A stretch of DNA of 64,000 bases from NCBI GenBank assembly GCA_014529385.2, contig CM043969.1, positions 34,424,446-34,488,445 of the forward strand, given 5' to 3'. Every line of letters begins with the position of its first letter. Positions within the stretch are counted from its first letter, which is position 1. The translations under genes and the position numbers were made by a program. The notes under the pieces were generated by a model. The model was not told the origin of the DNA. It made no database searches and was given only the letters and a program-made list of their open reading frames with translations. Source of the stretch: Adiantum capillus-veneris (taxonomy: Eukaryota > Streptophyta > Polypodiopsida > Polypodiales > Pteridaceae). Below, piece by piece: positions 23,123-37,161 of the stretch.

Positions 23123-23922
23123 ATGGGAGAGAAGGATTATGGAAAGTTCAATGGTCAAGGGCTCTCCACTTGGCAAACCAAAATGAGAGTTTACCTTATG
23201 AAAAAGAATTTGTAAAGTATCATCAAGACATCCTCAGATAAGTAACCCAACCTAAACATCCAACACAAACTAGGGCTTCATCTTCACATATTATTGAACA
23301 TCTCCAATCATATCCTTGCACACAAATTATGTACAATTTTTTGAGTGCACAAGATCGATCTAAAAACAAAATTGTATAGGCTTACAATGGAGAGTGGGGA
23401 GAACATTGCAACCTTCACCAATAGACGTGTAATCCTAGTCACACAACTTATATACAACAAATGTGAACATGTAAAAGAAGACAAAGCTGCAATGTTACCA
23501 AGAGCACTTCCGACCCCATATCCTCACATTGTCACAATCTTAGAAAGACAAAGCATACACCAGATCTTTAAAGAGTCATCAACTCTCTACAAGAGCAGGA
23601 GAAGAAGCACAAGATCCATTCGGGGGGGGGGGTTAATCTATTTAGCTTTCTACTTGTCAAACCAAATTATTTACATGCGAGAAGCTAAGACACCAAGCAA
23701 AGAATTGCTACAAGAATAACAAAGGCACCCATTGTGACAACAATAGGTCTACCACGTGAGATACTACTTCAAAGATCAAACCAAGAAGAAGAAGGCCATC
23801 ATCGACGCTTGATTCCAATTCAAACATATTGTGGAGCACATGTGACTACCACCCTCCACCTCATTCTATTGTATCATTTTGGAGATAACCCCAGAATACT
23901 TCGTCATGGTTATCAACATTAG
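23123..23922 (+). pseudogene. Ty1/Copia gag remnant
   Basis: Frame pieces read as a Copia Gag of the UBN2/DUF4219 type. KFNGQGLSTWQTKMRVYLMKK lies at ~23,145-23,210. After a stop and frame change, KTKLYRLTMESGENIATFTN and RALPTPYPHIVTIL lie at ~23,354-23,545. The Gag order is as expected (start motif F-x-G-x-x-x-x-W, then LYxLxMxxG, then LPxxYxxxxxxL), but stops, a poly-G run (23,625-23,633) and loss of the CCHC knuckle and all of pol show it is a dead fragment. No LTRs are seen beside it. Confidence 0.65.
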
Positions 23923-25727
23923 TTTAAGAGGAGGGTTCCATGAGATAGTCACTTTGGCAATTGTGAGGCACTTATGATTTATGAGCCACCTTTAGACTCT
24001 TACGAGTTTGAGTATGAGTCCAAGTCCGAGTCATGATAGATACCTTATGAGTATAATATGAGCCATTGTTGACATATGAGTGTTTCTACACAATCCAAAC
24101 CCCAAGAGGAAATTTTATTAAGATGGGTTTTAGCCTTTGAACCACTTCTTAAGATATGCACATGACATTACATGATAGTTGATGGCATGACAAAAAATGA
24201 AACCCAATGTATATGAAGTGTGTGCATCAATTGACGTCCAAATTCATTCCCCCCTTTTTAGGGTGACCCCATTTGTAAGGATGCTTGTACATAAGATTGG
24301 CACCTAGTGAGAATGCTTGCACGAGATTGGCACCTAGTGAGAATGCCACCTTCACTAATTCATACTTGCTCTCAAGCCTAGCTCAAGGCTACGGGTGACT
24401 GGCTTTCATTTAATTCGATTATCAAGTTGTACTTTCATTTCCATTCTCTTGCTTAATGCTCTTATGATTATGTTAACCATGAATGGCTCTTTTCTCAATC
24501 TCCATACCTAACATTTTTGTGGGCATCCACTATTAGTGTACGTCTTCTTATACCATTAAATTAAGTTTAGAAAATTCTCCATGTATATTTACGAGCATGA
24601 GAATCCCAGTGAACAAAAACCAGTCCAGAATATCAATTAAGCCAATTTCCAATCCTATGTCCATCTGAAAGTCAAGTAAAGTCTATTTAGAGCTGATATC
24701 TAAGTTGAAAATTCCTAAAGCCCATGTAAGGACTGGTCATAGCTTCAACAAGAAGAACCAAAATGCCACATGTAACTTTTTCCGAGAAAAGCAAAGTTAG
24801 CCCAAAATAATGTTAATCAGTGTTTCAAACATTCCGCCATCTATTTATGCAGTTATGCGCTAGTAAAAGGGTCGTTACAGTGTTCTAAAAGTTAATCAAT
24901 GTAACTAGAACTAGCGAACTTTCCATACAATACATACCATTAATATTCAGCCTTTCAGTTTGAGCCACTACTACATGTTGGGTATTCAAAATGAAAGAAA
25001 ACTTAAGTACGTTGAAAGTTCAAGGTCACCACCACTTTTCCAAGTTTAGCCATAGGTGCTAGCAAAAAACAGTGAGGTGGAAACAAAAAGATGTGAGAGT
25101 GAGCAAAGTGTTGCTCACCTTAAACAGCAAGAGAGGTAATGATTCTCCAATAACACCTCGAGTAGGATGGCATGGCGTATTCCGGGGGAGTGCGAAGATT
25201 TGCAGATAACATTCGCCATTGCATATGCAGAGTGACCAACCAATACTTTGAACTCATAATAGGTGAGGTCTTACCCAAGGTTCATATCCTAATGGGGCAT
25301 CGTGTTCACATTTACCCGGCCAAGATAGACAAATTGTTACAAATTTTCTGCTGCAAGTATACTCTATTAGTAGTGCCTTCCATGTAAATATCTGTATAAC
25401 TGAAAGGAGTGACCTTAAAAGAAGCTAACTATCAGTTATATGTGCTGAAGCCCAGGTAATTAGTAGATTTTTGTTTGCACTATTAAGTGCGCGTGTGCGT
25501 TGTGTGTGTCGCACGCACAAGTCACCTGCCCATTTCCTCATACAGATGCATCACAGAAGAGCCTACGACATGTTAATTAGAGCAAGACAGACAATCCTTC
25601 CTCCCAAAAGAAGCAGAAGAAGAAGAAAATAGGCATATTACTCTGCTTATGGTCCTTATGCAACCCGCAATACAAATATCTGCTCCGATACTCAAGACTC
25701 TAAAAGAACAGTAACCTAAAGCTCCTA
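23923..25727. other. Intergenic, no supported gene
   Basis: AT-rich DNA. A small tandem duplication of agattggcacctagtgagaatgc lies at ~24,295-24,345. The last ~150 bp may be the 3' untranslated region of the minus-strand membrane-protein gene that ends at 25,728. Confidence 0.4.
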
Positions 25728-26437
25728 TCATCCTTTTGCAAGCCAAAGGATCTGCCATGCATTGAGAAACCTCGAACCAGCCGTGAGACCCAAGAAAATT
25801 GCCGCAGCTACCATAAGCAGTGGCTGCACTGTAGCTTTGTTGTTTGCAGAAGTCTCAATTTCCTCCTTAGGAGCCCTCCAGTGGTTGTAAATAGCTGTTG
25901 CAAGATATAAAATCAAGACCGCAGCTTTCAAGGCAGGTTCAGAAATGGCAACAAGTAGAGCTGTTGCTGGCAGAGCTGCCAAGACTGCATCTTTCTTTTG
26001 CACTAACAGAGAATAGCCCGTCAAAAGCAGCAGCAGCAGAACAAAAACAGTAGGATTGATCACCCTCCAAACTACAGCTGCTCCAAAAGCACTTGCCATC
26101 AGAAAGGACCATGGCTGCTCACTTACAGCTCCCGGGTTGACAGCCTCACCAATACTCAAGACCAATGTAACAAGCAGTAAAGCCCTCGTTGTTGGCCATA
26201 TCGACGTGGTATTGACAATCACTGTATACACACCTCTTGCAAAGATGCTAAACCATCCTGCCAATGTCAGCACCCATGCAACCGGCACTTTCACTAGCTG
26301 TAGTGCTTTGACCAAAAAAAGAAGAGCCAGCCTCTGTATGAAACCGACACTTGCAAGGGCCATTACTACTAGGATTGATGCCCATTGGACAAGTTCTTCC
26401 AATATTGCTTGCCTGGTTAGATATACAAGGGTGAATC
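25728..26437 (-). CDS. Host gene, last visible exon: multi-pass membrane protein
   Basis: This exon gives ~236 codons of strongly hydrophobic protein with some six to eight possible membrane helices (WASILVVMALASVGFI, VAWVLTLAGWFSIFA, ALLLVTLVLSI, TVFVLLLLLLTGYSLLV, LLMVAAAIFLGLTAG). A loop before the last helix (NHWRAPKEEIETSANNKATV) is charged. A 3' splice site, CTTTTACAG before GATTCACC, sets the exon start at 26,437. The exon continues in phase from the donor at 46,786/46,785: one G from exon 1 plus GA here makes a Gly codon. The junction lies inside a hydrophobic stretch, which further supports the join. Codon usage and composition differ from the surrounding transposons. Combined with the transit-peptide-like exon 1, a plastid membrane protein is inferred. 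I cannot name the family. Confidence 0.7.
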
Positions 26438-27229
26438 CTGTAAAAGGCAAAGAAGCAAATAATTAAAGTAGGCATTTGACTGATTCCAAGCTAATCAGTC
26501 AAGCAGTGAGCATCGTTATAATCCAGAGAAACATCCTGATGAGAAAAATTGTTCATGTACTGGCTTAGCCTGACAAAATCTGCATGAAAAATCAAATAAT
26601 GAAAAGAAAAAAAAAACAGGAGCAAAGAGGACATCTCACAAAGAAGCTCGAGAATTCTTTTTATAGAACTCAGACAGTAGAAACAACTTTCTGAATAATA
26701 CTGACTATGATGATAAAGAGTACAAACTGCTGAGTACAATTGAGTGCAGTCTGTTGCAGTGCCAGTACATCTACCTACCTAAACGCTCTTAAACGAAACC
26801 CTTCAAACCAGTGACCTACTGTTTCTTAGATCCTGAACTAGACAATCAACACAAGAAGCAAAAGCGTACACACTGAACTTCACCAAACAGCACCTGACTG
26901 CCATCTCCACCAAATCACCATATCTGAGTCAAGATCTACAATGACCACCCCAGTGAAAGAAACACATATGAAATAGCCAAGCCACCCTCGGACACCCAAG
27001 CAGAAGTGGCACTCCAGTCTACAACAAATCTGGTTAGGTCAGGGAGAACATGTAGCAAACAGGCAAATACAATCAGCCGAAAAAAAAATTACAGGCCAAG
27101 AACCCCAGTAAAGAGAACGAAAAACCAAACACAAAAAGGGGGTGACCTACAAGGGCAGGAACGAACTAATGACGTGCACCAGGGTGGGAGCGGGACTCCC
27201 CTCGCACGAGCACCTCCGCGTGTGAAAGT
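26438..27229 (-). other. Intron sequence (3' end) of the membrane-protein gene
   Basis: No transposon signature or ORF stands out. It ends in the splice acceptor at 26,438-26,439 on the minus strand. Further small exons here cannot be excluded. Confidence 0.45.
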
Positions 27230-27925
<696 letters not shown>

Positions 27926-28733
27926 ATGGACCAACCAGCCGAGGATGGTGATGCAAGTGGCTTCACCACCCCACAAAAAATGAAAGCGACTTTCAAGCGG
28001 AGGAACAGAGATAGTATACTCTCGATCACTGCAGGCAGGGAAAACCGTCAAGAGTCCAAGATGATTTAATGATGGAGAGGGTTCAAGTGATGATTAAATC
28101 TGAGCTCAGCTTTATGAGAGGTGACATCAGGAAAGAGATGTACGCAAACGCAGATAGTTATAAGAATTCTATGTATGCAGATATGAGGAAAGAATTAGAT
28201 AAAGCGATGCTTGGTAGGCATGATGAGATGTATCTATCTGTGAAAGGGGAGATGCAGGCTCTAATGCGGGCAGAAGTGAATGTAATGGAATGTATTATGC
28301 AGAAAAAGTTGGATGAGGCAATTGCAAGCTTTGAATCTTGGAAAACCAATGTGGAAAAGTGCATGAAGGAAAAAGATGCAGTGATTGAAGAGCTTAAAGG
28401 GGAACTTGCAGCTTGCAAAATTATGCCCAAAACGGAAGGGGGAAATCAGCCCTCGATGTTAAAGGAGCTCGAAGATATTAAGGAGCACGTGAAAACTCTG
28501 CGTGAAGGGGAAGAACAAAACTCGAAAGAGGCTTCCTAATGGATGGAGCGCCTTTCTAAACACAGGAGAAAGTTGACGAAGCAGAAACATGGATTGAAGG
28601 TGCAAAGAAAGGGAAGGTACGGATGCCAGAAACCGCACAGACTTCTACCATCATCAATATGACCATTGAGGACGAATAGAAGAGAAGGACTAGAGCCCTC
28701 CATGTGCGTATTACTGGTATCAGAGACACCGAA
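27926..28733 (+). pseudogene. LINE ORF1, 5' part (coiled coil)
   Basis: ATG 27,926 starts MDQPAEDGDASGFTTPQKMK. A frame change at the stop near 28,066 leads to 28,069-28,539, a coiled coil rich in Met/Lys/Glu (GDIRKEMYANADSYKNSMYA; MLKELEDIKEHVKTLRE). A TAA (28,537) and a TAG near 28,676 break the rest. The segment RRTRALHVRITGI (~28,681-28,720) resembles the RNA-recognition strand of LINE ORF1 proteins. The frame is then cut at 28,733 by a Gypsy element and resumes at 39,312-39,317. ORF1 proteins bind LINE RNA as trimers through such a coiled coil (known of the family). Confidence 0.65.
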
Positions 28734-30199
28734 TGAAACCGGCCCGTAGGGCGGTAGGCGTTGGCTTTCACCCGAAATTCTTTACTTTAAACACACACAC
28801 AGAGCACTTTGCAAAGGAGACCTGTAACGGGAATTAACACTTAATCACACACGACTCGGAAGCTAGAATGCTCCGAGCAAACACCGACAACCTGTAGGCC
28901 CCAAAATTGGCGCCACTTTCGGTATTTCTTTTTTCTTTAGGAGGGTAAATTACAAGGTAAGGTCCTCGGAATCCTTCACGTGTATCCACCTAGATACCAT
29001 TGGATTTGGCCAAATTTCGGCAGCATAACAACCCCAAAACTTGCGCGAAACCAATTCCCCTGCTAGAACTCACTTGCACTGGCGTATACCCTTTGATTCC
29101 TGGCCAAAAACACTAAATTCAGCATGCTGTATTTACTGGTTTTTGCCCTGTTTTCAGCCCCAAACAGTCCCCTTACTGTCCTCTGCCAGTGGGGCACGAT
29201 TCCCAAGTGTCCTGGCGTCCGTATGGCTGAAAAACAGTCAAATTACAGCGCATGCACAGCGCTGATTTTGCACCTGTATGGTGAGGTTATGACCCTCACC
29301 AGTGCCTGCTTTGGAGTAGCCCTGTTCCTGCTCAAGGAGGCTCTTGCCTCAGCACGAAAGCATGAACCCACACAGCTGTACATCAGTCAAATGAGGAGCC
29401 CTCTTGTGGGGCATCACATAACTGCACGTAGGGGAGAGAGAGAGCAGTGTGTAGCGTGCAAGGAATCACTCCTAGCACCACACTGTATATGAGAGGGAAA
29501 GGAAGCACTTCATAGCTCTTAACCTGTGACAAATTGCATAATGAGGCCTTCCCAGCTTAAAAATTCAGCGCCATTTCTTCCTGGAGAGGTAAGTGCATAA
29601 GAAAATGACACTTGGCGCATTTTCAAGCATTTGCCCGTTTCGGGTTCGCCGCTTAAAAATATCCCAACCGACGAGTCAGTTGACTTTGCGGCAGAGTTAT
29701 AAAGTGTTCCCCTAGTCATACCGGAGGTAATGACGCGAACACATTTCACGGCCCAAAATAGCAGTTCCCTAAATTTTAGGAGATGCTTCCGTTGGGCTCC
29801 CACTGGTCTTCTGACCATCTATCCTCATTGGAACCGCATCCAAAAGTGCAATGTGGCCCAACTGTCAGATACTTTTTGTTGGTAGTCCCACCTTGACTTT
29901 ACGCCTTAATTGAGTTCACATCCTAGTATCCACCAACTTACTAAGTGCAACGAGGGGACCTATATGATCTTGCTATGAGCCTAGACATCCTCTTACCATA
30001 CGAATTCCAGTACCGACCACTTCCCGTCTACAGGTGAATGTACCATTCACATTGGCCATACAATGTCTGACCGTTTGCTACTTCAAAAAGAGGGTCTCAA
30101 AACAAATAAAATAAACCCCATTGGAAAGAAACCAACAACCAAGGTTAGCAGTAGCCACATCCTTGTGACATGGTTAATAACTGCCACGTCCTCGTGACA
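28734..30199 (-). repeat. LTR-A (3' LTR, 1,466 bp) of the chromovirus
   Basis: Plus-strand ends are TGAAACCGGC and CTCGTGACA. It pairs with 37,162-39,311. The element is on the minus strand, so this is the 3' LTR. A purine tract (minus strand aagaggggggta, plus 30,200-30,211) abuts it. Confidence 0.9.
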
Positions 30200-30369
30200 T
30201 ACCCCCCTCTTGAAATCGCAAACGTCCTCGATTGCATACCATAAATACACGCCATTGATGATCTTGTGTTGTCAACACTCTTTTATCATCGCATGTATCC
30301 ACAAGAAAGGTCGTAACATACATAGATACAAATGACTTAATGAGACCTTCATACTTTTGCCATTTCCAT

Positions 30370-33300
30370 CTATGGCACTGAATTCATATGTACATTTGAT
30401 GTACTAGCTCTATCATTACCCCTCCTTTGCACACGTTGGGTTGGGGCATAAGTAGGCTGTAACCCAAAGGCTTCAAGGTAAAGCTGCAATACATTTGGTG
30501 ACTCTGACAGTTCATGCTCTTCCATCCACTTTACATCCATAGGCGGATAGTTCTTGAACTTCACCAAATAGCGTCTTGCAACTTGTCCTTTAACTTTTCT
30601 GTCCTTATGTGCCAAAACTTGCTCTAGTACCAGGATCTCATCAAGTTCCTCAACTTCTAGCTGATTCTCATCTGGCATATCTTCTGGCACATCACCCACG
30701 AAGGGTCTTAGAAGACTCACGTGAAACGCATTATGAATCTTCCACGCATCAGGCAATTTCAGCCTGTAAGCCACAACGCTGATCTTATCAAGCACTTGAA
30801 AAGGCCCATAGTAACGCATATAGAGCTTAGGAAACAGCCGTTCCTTGCCTTTCATCTTCTTTAACCTTGCCTTTTCGAACCTTAACAAAACACAATCACC
30901 AGGTGATAGCAGCAATTCACGACGGTGACAATCAACAGCCTTTTTCTGCTTTGCCTGAGTCTTATCCAAGGCAACTTTAATCTTCTTATACATCTCATCC
31001 ATGTTCTCAACATATCGATCTGCCTCAAAGATCTTGTCCTTTGTATGCAAAATGGGAGGAACCTTTTTGCCGCCTTCGACAATCTCAAAAGGTGCTTTGC
31101 AAGTAGACGAATGCACCGTATTATTGTAAGCATACTCAAGCATAGGCAAATACTGTTCCCACTTGCCCTTATTATCTGACACATAGCATTTCAGCAGATC
31201 TAAGACAGTAGAATTAGCCTCTTCTGATTGTCCATCAGTTTGTGGATGAAACGAAGACGAGAACTTGAGCGTAGTACCCATGTTCTCAAACAATCCTCTC
31301 CAGAACAAACTGGTCATGCGAGGATCACGACCACTAATAATCGATTGTGGCATACCATGGTACTTAAACACATTGTACATGAACAAGCGTGCCATCTGAT
31401 CAGATTTTATCTTCTTCCTGAAAGGGATAAAATAGGCCTGCTTGCTGAACCTGCAGATAATGGTCCATATACCATCATTCCCTGTTGGCGTCCTTGGAAG
31501 ATCAAAGATAAAGTCCATAGCAATGCTTTCCCATGGTTTATCCGGAATCGGCAGTGGTTGTAACAACCCTGGTGCCTTTTGCCTGTCAAACTTGACCTTT
31601 TGGCAAACTATGCATGCTCGCACAAAGGCATCCACATCTCTCCTCAAGGTAGGCCAATAGAAGAATGTCTCTACCGCTTTAACTGTTGCATCAATGCCAC
31701 GATGCCCTGCATACGGTGGGACATGACTCTCTTCCATGACCTTATGTCGCAATGGCCTAGTGACACAAAGTCTGCCATGCATCATCATAAAACCATCTCT
31801 GAGGAGGTAGTGCTCGTGATGTTGCCCCTCTTGTAACTGTTCAAAGATCCTTGCTAAATCTTCATCAGCAGTATACTGTTCCTTCATGTCATCTAACTAA
31901 TGATGATAAGGAATTGACACAGCTGAAATTTGTGGCTTTCTTGATAACGCATCAGCCACAACATTCTTCTTGCCTTCCACATGCATAATCTGGAAGTGGA
32001 ACATGGAAAGAATGTTTGCCCATCGCATATGCTTTTCGGATAACTTTGACTGTGTCAAGAAGTATCGCAAGGTCTGATGATCTGTTTGGACAACAAAATC
32101 AGCACCTAAGAGGTAGTGCTTCCAGCTAGAAAGCGCATGAATCACGGCCAAGAGCTCTTTCTCATAGACCTACATAGTCCTCTCTGGCCCTTGCAAAATT
32201 CCGCTTTCATAAGCTACTACCGGTCCATCTTGCATTAGCACTGCTCCGATGCTACTGCCACACGCGTCACACTGGACCACAAATGACTTCCTGAGATCTG
32301 GCAAAACAATAACTGGATCTGAAGTCAACTTTTCCTTTTTTAAGAGACTAAAAGCTGAAATCTCTTTTTGGGTCCATCTAAAAGTGACCTCTTTCTTTTG
32401 CAATGCGTAAAGAGGCGATGCTATCTCTGCAAAATTTCTGATAAACCTTCTATAGTAGGAACACAATCCCAAGAAGCTTCTGACATCGTGCACAGTCTTC
32501 AAGTCTGGCCATGTCTTGATAGCTTCCACCTTTGCGGGATCCATTCTAACACCATCCTTTGAAACAATGTGGCCCAGAAAGTGGATCTCTTCGAGGAAGA
32601 ATTCACTTTTCTTAGGATTGACAAGTAACCTGTGACTGTGCAGCTCTTCAAACACAATGGTCAAGTGACGCCTATGCTCCTCTTCATTCTTCGAATACAC
32701 TATCATGTCATCGAAGAACGTTCCAACAAACTTTTGATGCGAGCGGAAAATCCGGTCCATCATTCTGTTGAACGTGGTAGGAGCATTTGTTAGCCCAAAC
32801 GACATCACTAGAAACTCATAAAGACCAAATGTCGTTCTAAACACAGTCTTGTGCACATCCTCTGGCCTTATACGAATCTGATGGTACCCACTCTTAAGGT
32901 CTATCTTGCTGAAAATTGCAGCACCCTCTAAACGATCGAGAATATCATCAATGCGAGGAATAGGAAACCTATTCTTGATGGTATTCTTATTCAACGCACG
33001 GTATTCAATACACATGCGCCATGAGCCATCCTTCTTCTGCACTAGGAGCACTGGGGAGCAAAAGGGTGAAGAACTAGGCTGAATCAGCCCCTTCTCTAAT
33101 AACTCCTCAACCTGGCCCATAATCTCTTTCTGCTGCGCCGCACTAACCCTGTAGGGAGGTCTATTTGGTGGGCTACACCCTGGCACCAAATCTATCCGAT
33201 GGTCCTCAGGTCTCTCTGGCGGCAATTGCGACGGTAATGAATCAGAAAAACAGTCACTAAACTTTTGCAAAAATGCTGACCTTTCTTTATCTAACACAGA

Positions 33301-35517
33301 TAAATTTGACTGATCATTGTCTGAGACATCACGTGCAAAAATCAAGTACACAGAAAGATGATTCTTTATTACAGAAGTGAAAGCAGAAGCAGATACAATA
33401 GGGACTGACTCTCCTTTAAGCTTTACATCCAAGATGTGAGTTTTGCCCCTATGCTGTACAGTGATCTTTTTGTTGTAGGCATCCAAGACTCCATGCACTC
33501 GGAACATCCACGGGATCCCCAACAAGGCGTCACAACCTTCCAGCGGCATGATGTAAAACTCTTCAGTGTCCACATACGACCGAATATGCAGACGCAGTTT
33601 TCCAATGATGGGAGTAACACACTCTGAGTGGCCAGGACATGCCAACCCTACCTCTGCTGTGTATCCCATCTCTTCAGCTCTGATGCCCACCTTCATAGCT
33701 AACTCTGGTGAGATAAAGTTGGCTTTGGCACCTGGATCAAAGAAGATGAGTGCCGTCTGATCCCTAACTTTACCCCATGCCCTACATAACTCACTGGCAT
33801 CTGTGCTAGGCCTGTCACCCACCATGTCTGGCACTAAACCTGCCGTGGGTTTTGGCTTCTTGCCTTTCTAGTCTTCTTTATCCTCTGAGTCAGCTGGCCT
33901 TTTCCTTTGTGGACAATTGATAGAAAAGTGAACAGGCTGCTCGCATATAAAGCATTTGTTCTCAGCCATTAGGACCTTCTGTTCCTCGAGCGACTTGCGC
34001 ACAAAAGGCTTCCTTTTCTGTTTCTTTGCCTGCGCTCCATAAGTCCCGGCTGAATCCTTGTCTTTGGTGGCCTTTTTTGACCCCCGTGACGCATCAGGAG
34101 CCGTTTTCACAAAGGGCTTCTTCGCTGAATTTTTCTTTTGCTGCCCTCCTTTGTCACTGCTCGGAAATCCATTGTCCTCTCCTTTCAACAAGGCAAGACC
34201 AGTGTTCGCAACTTCCATAAGCTGAGTAAGGATAGCCACTCTGTTCTTTGTACAGTAATCGGGAAGCCCTTTAGGCAGCCCACAACAGTACTTCTCTATC
34301 TGCTCTATCAGTGGCACAAATCTATAGGAGGTCACTGAGAGTAATGCTTTACAAAACCTCCTATTGTACTCCAGCAAGCTCTTGCACGAAGCTGAAGTAA
34401 GCTGGTGCCAATCTGTCAAGACATCGGCTTCAAATTCATTTGACAGCCAAGCAGATGCAAACATTTGCTTGAAGTAAACCCAAGTGGCGGGTGCATGTCC
34501 TTGCATTAACAAGGTCGCCCACCATGTAAGCGCATTGTCCTTTAAGAAAGTGGCAGCTTTCCTGACCTTCGAGGCCTCCGTAAAATTCCCTCCCGCATAA
34601 GCTGTATCAAACTGCTGGAGGAAAGTGAGGGCCTTAGTCTTATCCTCGAAACCACTGAAGGTACTGAATTTTACCGCTACACCACCTTCTTTGTAAGCCT
34701 TCGGCTTCTCTAGTGCCCCCAAATTGTCATACGGAATGGTCTGCAACATGGGCACTGTAGTAGGCGTGATCGGCACGCCTTGGCCATTCACATTTTGCGT
34801 CAGAGGTGTGGTATCTGGCTACTGTCCAGAAAAACCAACCATGCCAAAATGACCCTGTGGCACCCCAAATTGGCCCTGGTTGCAGTGGAAACCTTGCTGC
34901 ATGCCGATACTACCATACATGGGGTTTGGCATGATGCCTTGCATACCCCCGAACACTGTTCCTGGCATGTACGGCTGACTTCCAGGTCCATAACCAGCCA
35001 TACTTTGGAACACTGATCTACCCCCGAAATACCCAGGATGTACCGTGGGTGGTGGAAAAACTGAGTGCATAGCCTGGTATCCAGCTCCCTGTCCATTCAA
35101 GACAGCATGCTGGCTCTGAAAGGTGGCGGGCTGAACTAGCATAACCAGTGGAATAGGCGTTCTAGCCACCTGTTCAAGCACGGGAGAAACCTGCTTTGGA
35201 GCCCCTGACTCCGCAACATGCGAGTGTTCCCTTTCCTCCTGCGCCACATGAAGTACCTGGACTTGAGCATCAACAAGCTCCGTACGCGGCGTAGGTTGCC
35301 TATTTTGTTGTTGCACTCGTGGCGCTTGCAAGAATTCCATAAACCTCGGATTCTGCACCAGTTGCGAAAAGACATTCACCGCGGCAACTAACTGGGTCTT
35401 GAATGCATCATCCTCAAGTTGCCCAGTCATAAAGCCCTGTACTACTGGAGGGACATTCACGTTGACAGGAGGTACAGATTGACGTGGCCGTGAGCTCTCG
35501 CCAATCTCAAAAACCAT
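30370..35517 (-). pseudogene. Chromovirus gag-pol, one frame with four TAG stops
   Basis: A single frame of 1,716 codons is interrupted only by TAG at plus positions 34,819, 33,868, 32,170 and 31,897, with no frameshift. In order it shows a Gly/Pro/Met-rich N-terminus, a Gag core (FSTFSGFEDKTKALTFLQQF, ~34,680), a CCHC knuckle CFICEQPVHFSINC (~33,950-33,910) and a protease with FFDPGAKANFIS (~33,740). Reverse transcriptase follows with FFDDMIVYS (~32,720-32,695), then RNase H (CDACGSSIGAVL; DHQTLRYFL). Integrase has an HHCC finger (ESHVPPYAGHRG ... CIVCQKVKFD), MDFIFDLP and GQSEEANS. A chromodomain ends it (YLVKFKNYPPMDVKWMEEHEL, ~30,590-30,530). The catalytic second Asp motif is SGRD instead of SDRD. 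The copy looks dead unless the stops are read through. Confidence 0.9.
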
Positions 35518-35551
35518 AGGGATCTCCTGCCTGTCCTTTGAAGAGGAACCC

Positions 35552-37026
35552 TGAAACCGGCCTGTTCAATCCAAAAAGGGCGGTAGACTTTACTTCAAAC
35601 CTTGATTTAGCTTTCACCCATTATTAGCCGTCTATTATACCTGCGCTATAGTGACACAAGAGAGGGGAATGGGATACAGATGCTAGAATGCACCTGTATG
35701 AGAAGACCGACACCAGATTGGCCCCTAACTTAGGCGCCCCTTTCGGTATTTCTTTATTGTTCAAAAGAGGGAATGAACGCTGTGGTTCCCTACAAGCTGC
35801 CCCGCACAAACTCGACTGAATTTCCACTGTTCCAGCCCGATTTCGGCAGCATAACTGTACTAGAACCCTTCACAGTCAGTATTCCCACGCATTGACTGAC
35901 TTTCCCGACGCATACGGGCACTTTGTAAAACCTGGCGAGAATCTGCAGCACGCTGAATTCTCTGTTTTCAGCCCTGAAAATGCGCCAGATCACCTGTACA
36001 ACGGTCCCCTTGCGTCCCCGAACCTCCTGGGGGTATTAGGGTCCGTTTAGGGCCAAAACCCTAAACCTGCAAAAATACACAGCAGGCTGTAATTCACTGT
36101 TTCGGGCTCCGTTTCGCGTGCCGGTCGCATCAGTAGCAAGTCCTCGAGCTCCCGCACCTGTAGGGCTACTTGCCCTTTGAATTGGACGAGATTTCTGGCG
36201 TGAAACCTCTCCGAATTCACCTGTACCTGCGGGGGGGTTAGCCGCTAGCTAATCCAGTACCTGTGCAAGAGGCTCTTGCCTCGGCAATCGCGCATGAACC
36301 CACACAACTGTACATTGGTCAAATGAAGAGCCCACTAGAGGGGCATAACATACTGCCAAAGGGGAGATAGAGGGCAGTGCGTAGCGTGCAGGGCATCACT
36401 CCTGGCACCGCACTGTGCATAAGAGGGAAAGCAAGCACTCCATAGCTCTTAACCTGTGACAAAAGCTGCAAATGAGCCTCTCCCAGCTTAAAATTCAGCG
36501 CCACTTCTTGTTGCATGAGGCAAGTGCACCAGAAGGTGCCACTTGGCACATTTATAAGCATTTTCCCGTTTCAGGGTTGCCGTCTAAAAATATCCCAACC
36601 GATTGCCTAGTTGACTTCACGGCAGAGTAAGAAAATGTTCCCCTTGTCATTCCGGAGGTAATGACGTCAACACATTTCAGGTCCCAAAATAGCAGTTCCC
36701 TAAAATTTAGGAGATACTGCCATTGTATCTTTCTAGGTCATCCGACCCTCTTTGTACACTGCGGCCACATCCAGAACTGAAATGTAGCCTCTGTAGCAAA
36801 GGATTCCACTTTGGCTAGTCAATGACCCCACTTGGCTAACCATAGTCCTTGTCCAACCTTAGTGCTCTCTTGCCCTCAGGCCTGGACTCCCTCTGGACAG
36901 TTCCACACTAGCTATGCAATGCAGGGCAGTTAGATTTCCCGAGGGGTGTTTCCAAAAAGTGAAAGTAAATAGATAATAAGAAAGAAATCAACAAAAAGGA
37001 TAGATAGTAGTCACACGCTGGTGACA
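35552..37026 (-). repeat. LTR-C: third, diverged LTR inside the chromovirus
   Basis: Its ends match those of LTR-A and LTR-B (TGAAACCGGC start, GGTGACA end on the plus strand). The interior aligns throughout, for example atatcccaaccga and aatagcagttccctaaa, at ~80% identity. On the minus strand a purine-rich gtaagagggtt precedes it and gggttcctct, a degraded version of the LTR-B primer site, follows it. It thus sits between remnants of a polypurine tract and a primer site. Confidence 0.8.
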
Positions 37027-37161
37027 AACCCTCTTACATAATTCCCTTCCCCCTTGTCGGCCATAGTGTAATCCCCGCGTTCCTGCAGTGTGTCTTTATC
37101 CCAAAACAATCCAGGCTCACTCTTTAAGGAAAAAGTGATTGATGTCCCGGCAACGGAACCA
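37027..37161 (-). promoter_or_regulatory. Primer binding site and short leader of the chromovirus
   Basis: On the minus strand, LTR-B ends ggtttca and tggttccgttgccggga follows at once (plus 37,161-37,145). It begins TGG, the complement of tRNA CCA, and resembles the 3' end of a tRNA. Only 135 bp separate LTR-B from LTR-C. Confidence 0.65.

Noticed and set aside
25172-25387. 71-codon plus-strand ORF
   Set aside because: Short, without motif, and next to no supporting features. It may well be chance in the 3' flank of the host gene.
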